A stretch of 64,000 nucleotides of DNA from Acidobacteriaceae bacterium KBS 146. GTDB lineage: Bacteria > Acidobacteriota > Terriglobia > Terriglobales > Acidobacteriaceae. The DNA is taken from positions 3,038,001 through 3,102,000 of the forward strand of contig JHVA01000001.1 in the NCBI GenBank assembly GCA_000688615.1. Reading direction: 5' to 3'. Below the pieces are notes generated by a model, which saw only the letters and a program-made list of their open reading frames with translations, was not told the origin of the DNA and searched no databases. Of the stretch, positions 61,634 through 64,000 are shown piece after piece; position 1 is the first letter of the stretch; every line of letters starts with the position of its first letter. Position numbers and translations under genes: made by a program.

Positions 61634-62200
61634 CTAGCGCACAGCCCGCCAGAAAAGCGCAAATCCGCGTTCAATCAGCACCTTCCGCTGTCGCGGACTC
61701 TTCGCGATAAAGTCCATCGTGGCCTCCTGCATCGACGACATCAGCGAAGCCCCATACCCGGCCGGCAATCCTCGCAGCCCTTCACGCCCCGCCAGTTCGG
61801 CGAATAATCCATCGATGGCGCCACGTTTCTCCCCTACCCGCGCGCGCGTCTCAGCCGAAACCGCATCCGACATCGTCAGCTGCAACGAGACCTTTCGTCT
61901 CAGCGGAAACTCAATCGCCCAGGCCAGAAACGTCGACCACACGTACCACGCTCTCCGCTCTGCGCTTCCCTTTAGAGGGAATCCATCGTTCAGCCTGTCG
62001 TAGACCTCGCTCTTCAGATCGACATACAGCTCGTTGAAGAGTTCATCTTTCGTGGCAAAGTACGTAAACAGAGTTCCTTCGGCTACTCCGGCACGCGCCG
62101 CGATCTTCGCCGTCGCCGCTCCCAGCCCGGCCTCGGCGATCTCGACGATCGCCGCCTCCAGCAGCGCCCTGCGTTTCTCCGGACTTCGAAGCCGCGCCAT
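61634..62200 (-). CDS. TetR family transcriptional regulator
   Basis: A 188-residue TetR protein; helix-turn-helix 'IVEIAEAGLGAATAKIAARAGVAEGTLFTYF' read in parts, then an effector-binding domain. It ends a four-base gap after the isoprenylcysteine-methyltransferase-like gene on the same strand, so the pair is probably one operon; no operator could be singled out. Confidence 0.9.
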   Translation of the reverse strand: MARLRSPEKRRALLEAAIVEIAEAGLGAATAKIAARAGVAEGTLFTYFATKDELFNELYVDLKSEVYDRLNDGFPLKGSAERRAWYVWSTFLAWAIEFPLRRKVSLQLTMSDAVSAETRARVGEKRGAIDGLFAELAGREGLRGLPAGYGASLMSSMQEATMDFIAKSPRQRKVLIERGFALFWRAVR

Positions 62201-62203
62201 CCC

Positions 62204-62935
62204 TCAGCTCCTCGCTTCCTGAGGCTTCGGGACAAACGCCCGCGCAATCAGGGAGACACCCACCGACACCACCACGCCCTGCAGGATCAAGACCGCGTTA
62301 TACATCCACCCCAGCCCCGCAAACGAGATCACCACGCCCCACATGTAAATCTCGCCAAGCACGCCCATCCCCCACGACGGCTTTGCCCCCGAGCCCTCAA
62401 TCCGCGGCCGCAACGACGGTACAATCCGCGGTACTCGCGCACAATACTCCCGGTAGGGCTCTCCCAGCTTCTCGCGCAGAAACACCTCTTCCGCCCCGAT
62501 CAGTCGCAGTTCCACCAGCCCAATCGTGACCAGCATAAACAGCGCGCCGCTCGGCATCGTCAGCAACGCCAGCGCGAACGTGTGGAGAAACGTGCCCAGG
62601 TACAGCGGATTGCGCATATGGCGGTAAGGCCCATCAGCAACGATCTGTGCTCCATGCATCTCGCTGTCGTACACCACGCCTGAGCTGAGGTAGGCGGCGG
62701 CCCACGTCCGCAACAGCGCCGCACTCAACGCGAACAGAATTCCGACCACAAGCACTGCCACCGTCGCCGCACTGAAGCCCAGCCATCCCGCGCGCGTCAG
62801 CATCGATGCCAGCCATTGCCACGTGCGAACCGTGTCCAGGTGCAGCCACTTGTTCCATGGCATCACGAAACCCAGCACATACAGAACCGTATGGATCAGA
62901 AAACGAAACCGGAACTCAAAAGCAGTGGCTTTCAT
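62204..62935 (-). CDS. Isoprenylcysteine carboxyl methyltransferase-like membrane protein
   Basis: A 243-residue protein with about five membrane helices and the ICMT/PEMT core 'VADGPYRHMRNPLYLGTFLH', then 'LREKLGEPYREYCARVPRIV'. Bacterial members methylate small lipophilic or phospholipid substrates; the substrate is unknown. Cotranscribed with the TetR gene downstream. Confidence 0.85.
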   Translation of the reverse strand: MKATAFEFRFRFLIHTVLYVLGFVMPWNKWLHLDTVRTWQWLASMLTRAGWLGFSAATVAVLVVGILFALSAALLRTWAAAYLSSGVVYDSEMHGAQIVADGPYRHMRNPLYLGTFLHTFALALLTMPSGALFMLVTIGLVELRLIGAEEVFLREKLGEPYREYCARVPRIVPSLRPRIEGSGAKPSWGMGVLGEIYMWGVVISFAGLGWMYNAVLILQGVVVSVGVSLIARAFVPKPQEARS

Positions 62936-63105
62936 CAGAGGCGCAATCGCGCAAGGTCCTTTCTTGAAGTCCCGCCCGTGAAAAGCGAAACCTGCTCTCT
63001 ATAGCTTCCCACAGGAGACCGGTCCACCGCCTTACGAAGCGGGAAAGCGCATCTCGCTCCCGAACTCTGAGGGCAGCACAAGCAGCTTCCGTCTAAAATC
63101 AGTGC

Positions 63106-63924
63106 GTGAAAATTCCCTTGCCGATTCGGGCGATCGCCATCCATGCTGTAGCCTGCTTTACCTTCTCCATTCCGCCTGCAATCTGCCAGACTCCTGCATC
63201 CAATCCCGCCACCACCCCAACGGATCGTCTCGATCAGACCTGGTGGGCCGACCGCCACAAAGCCGTGCTGCAGCAGGTACACGACCATCCCGACACACAA
63301 TTGCTGCTGCTCGGCGACTCCATTACCCACAACTACGACAAGGCCAAACTTCCAGATGAAAACTTCCAGCCCACCTGGCAGCAGTTCTATGCCCCGCGCC
63401 GCGCTCTCAATCTTGGCTTCAGCGGCGACGGCACCGCCAATCTCCTGTGGCGTCTCGATCACGGCGAAGTAGAAGGCCTGCACCCCAAAGTCGCCATCTT
63501 GCTAATCGGCACAAACAACACCGGAATCTACAATCAGACCGCGGCGGAGACTGAGGCAGGAATCGACGCCGTCATCGCGGATCTCCAGCGCCGCCTCCCT
63601 TCCACCCACATTCTTCTGCTCGCCATTCTTCCCTGCGGAGGCTCTCCCGTACGGGTCTCCCGCATCGAGGAAACCAATCGATACCTCGCCGGCCACTACG
63701 CCAGCTTTCGCGGAGTGACCTTACTCGACATCGGTTCGATCTTCTTCAAAGATGGCGTCCTCAACACATCCATCTTCTACGATCCTCGCCTTCCTACGCC
63801 CAACTTCGCCGTCCACCCCGACACCAACGGCCAGCGAAAGATGGCGGAGGCCATCGAGCCCACTCTCGCGCGGCTCATGAGCGACACCCCACATACGACA
63901 TCTTCCTCGCAGACGTCTAGGTAG
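63106..63924 (+). CDS. SGNH/GDSL-like esterase (PAF-acetylhydrolase-like), secreted, GTG start
   Basis: A 272-residue protein with signal peptide (IRAIAIHAVACFTFSIPPAI). Catalytic motifs: 'LLGDSITHNY' (S72), 'GTNNTG' (N136-137) and a late 'DTNGQRK' after 'NFAVHPD' with His. Similar to PAF-acetylhydrolase-like and sugar deacetylases. GTG at 63106 is the start. Probable role: deacetylating polysaccharide or lipids. Confidence 0.87.
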   Translation: MKIPLPIRAIAIHAVACFTFSIPPAICQTPASNPATTPTDRLDQTWWADRHKAVLQQVHDHPDTQLLLLGDSITHNYDKAKLPDENFQPTWQQFYAPRRALNLGFSGDGTANLLWRLDHGEVEGLHPKVAILLIGTNNTGIYNQTAAETEAGIDAVIADLQRRLPSTHILLLAILPCGGSPVRVSRIEETNRYLAGHYASFRGVTLLDIGSIFFKDGVLNTSIFYDPRLPTPNFAVHPDTNGQRKMAEAIEPTLARLMSDTPHTTSSSQTSR

Positions 63925-63990
63925 CTCTGCTCTGCTGCGGCCTGCGCCGGAAGCTATAATCCATCCTCAAGTTTAGAAAGGAGAAACGGA

Positions 63991-64000
63991 ATGGCGCACG
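63991..64000 (+). CDS. Start of an unidentified gene (cut by window edge)
   Basis: ATGGCGCACG follows GAAAGGAGAAACGGA, a strong Shine-Dalgarno. Only M-A-H can be read; identity unknown. Confidence 0.5.

Noticed and set aside
1..64000. tRNA genes, CRISPR arrays, insertion sequences, prophage
   Set aside because: No T-loop GTTCRA pattern in a tRNA context, no regularly spaced repeats, no transposase or phage genes.

Overview
The window looks like a chromosomal segment of an Acidobacteriota member, class Terriglobia (Terriglobus/Granulicella/Edaphobacter type). The signs are a high-GC genome with mixed coding strands, a 1,094-residue Oar-like TonB receptor, a duplicated orphan ABC permease of the acidobacterial ADOP type, PadR and BlaI/M56 regulatory pairs, a PEP-CTERM protein, several Tat-exported hydrolases and tannase-like enzymes. 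This placement rests on family recognition; no search was run.

Layout. 1-8,540: the 3' end of mutS2, then secreted hydrolases (tannase-like, alpha/beta hydrolase, serine beta-lactamase-like), a PadR pair, thpR, a NUDIX gene and two small stress-type helical-bundle proteins (DUF2383 and YciF-like). 8,545-26,961 is the replication/inner-membrane core in a broken-up ancestral order: dnaN(-), about 6 kb of unrelated genes, dnaA(-), a 950-base noncoding gap, then rpmH, a small Q/N-rich gene, a PilZ gene, rnpA, yidD, an ABC exporter pair, a frame-disrupted GAF/HisKA gene, yidC and khpB/jag on the plus strand. The origin probably lies in or near this block. Two candidates are described: the dnaA-rpmH gap, and an AT-rich stretch in front of dnaN. 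27,000-35,100: a PEP-CTERM protein, thrS, a choloylglycine-hydrolase-like enzyme and the nadD-rsfS-rlmH cluster. 35,149-41,940: the TonB receptor, cobO, an alpha/beta hydrolase, and a BlaI-M56 sensor pair with two clear operators. 42,168-57,000: carbohydrate-related secreted proteins (a GH51 arabinofuranosidase and an unknown Tat protein behind a LacI-type palindrome), a MarR-GNAT fusion, an LssY-domain protein, an ADOP permease, a quinone-reductase-like enzyme, a large unknown secreted protein and a Tat-exported PLP enzyme. 56,252-64,000: a YegD-like Hsp70, DUF2461, HU behind phased A-tracts, an SDR, a collagen-like SGNH lipoprotein, TetR plus an isoprenylcysteine-methyltransferase-like gene, and a second SGNH hydrolase.

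How they work together. The core genes serve replication (dnaA, dnaN, HU), RNA and ribosome maturation (rnpA, rpmH, rsfS, rlmH, thrS) and membrane protein insertion (yidD, yidC, khpB). The accessory genes suit a soil polymer degrader with many exported esterases and glycosidases. No tRNA, rRNA, CRISPR array, insertion sequence or prophage was seen. I found no convincing multi-gene novel system. The most interesting signals are the DnaA signature change together with a shortage of canonical DnaA boxes, the phased A-tracts in front of HU, the BlaI double operator that covers the ribosome binding site, and the collagen-like/SGNH lipoprotein.
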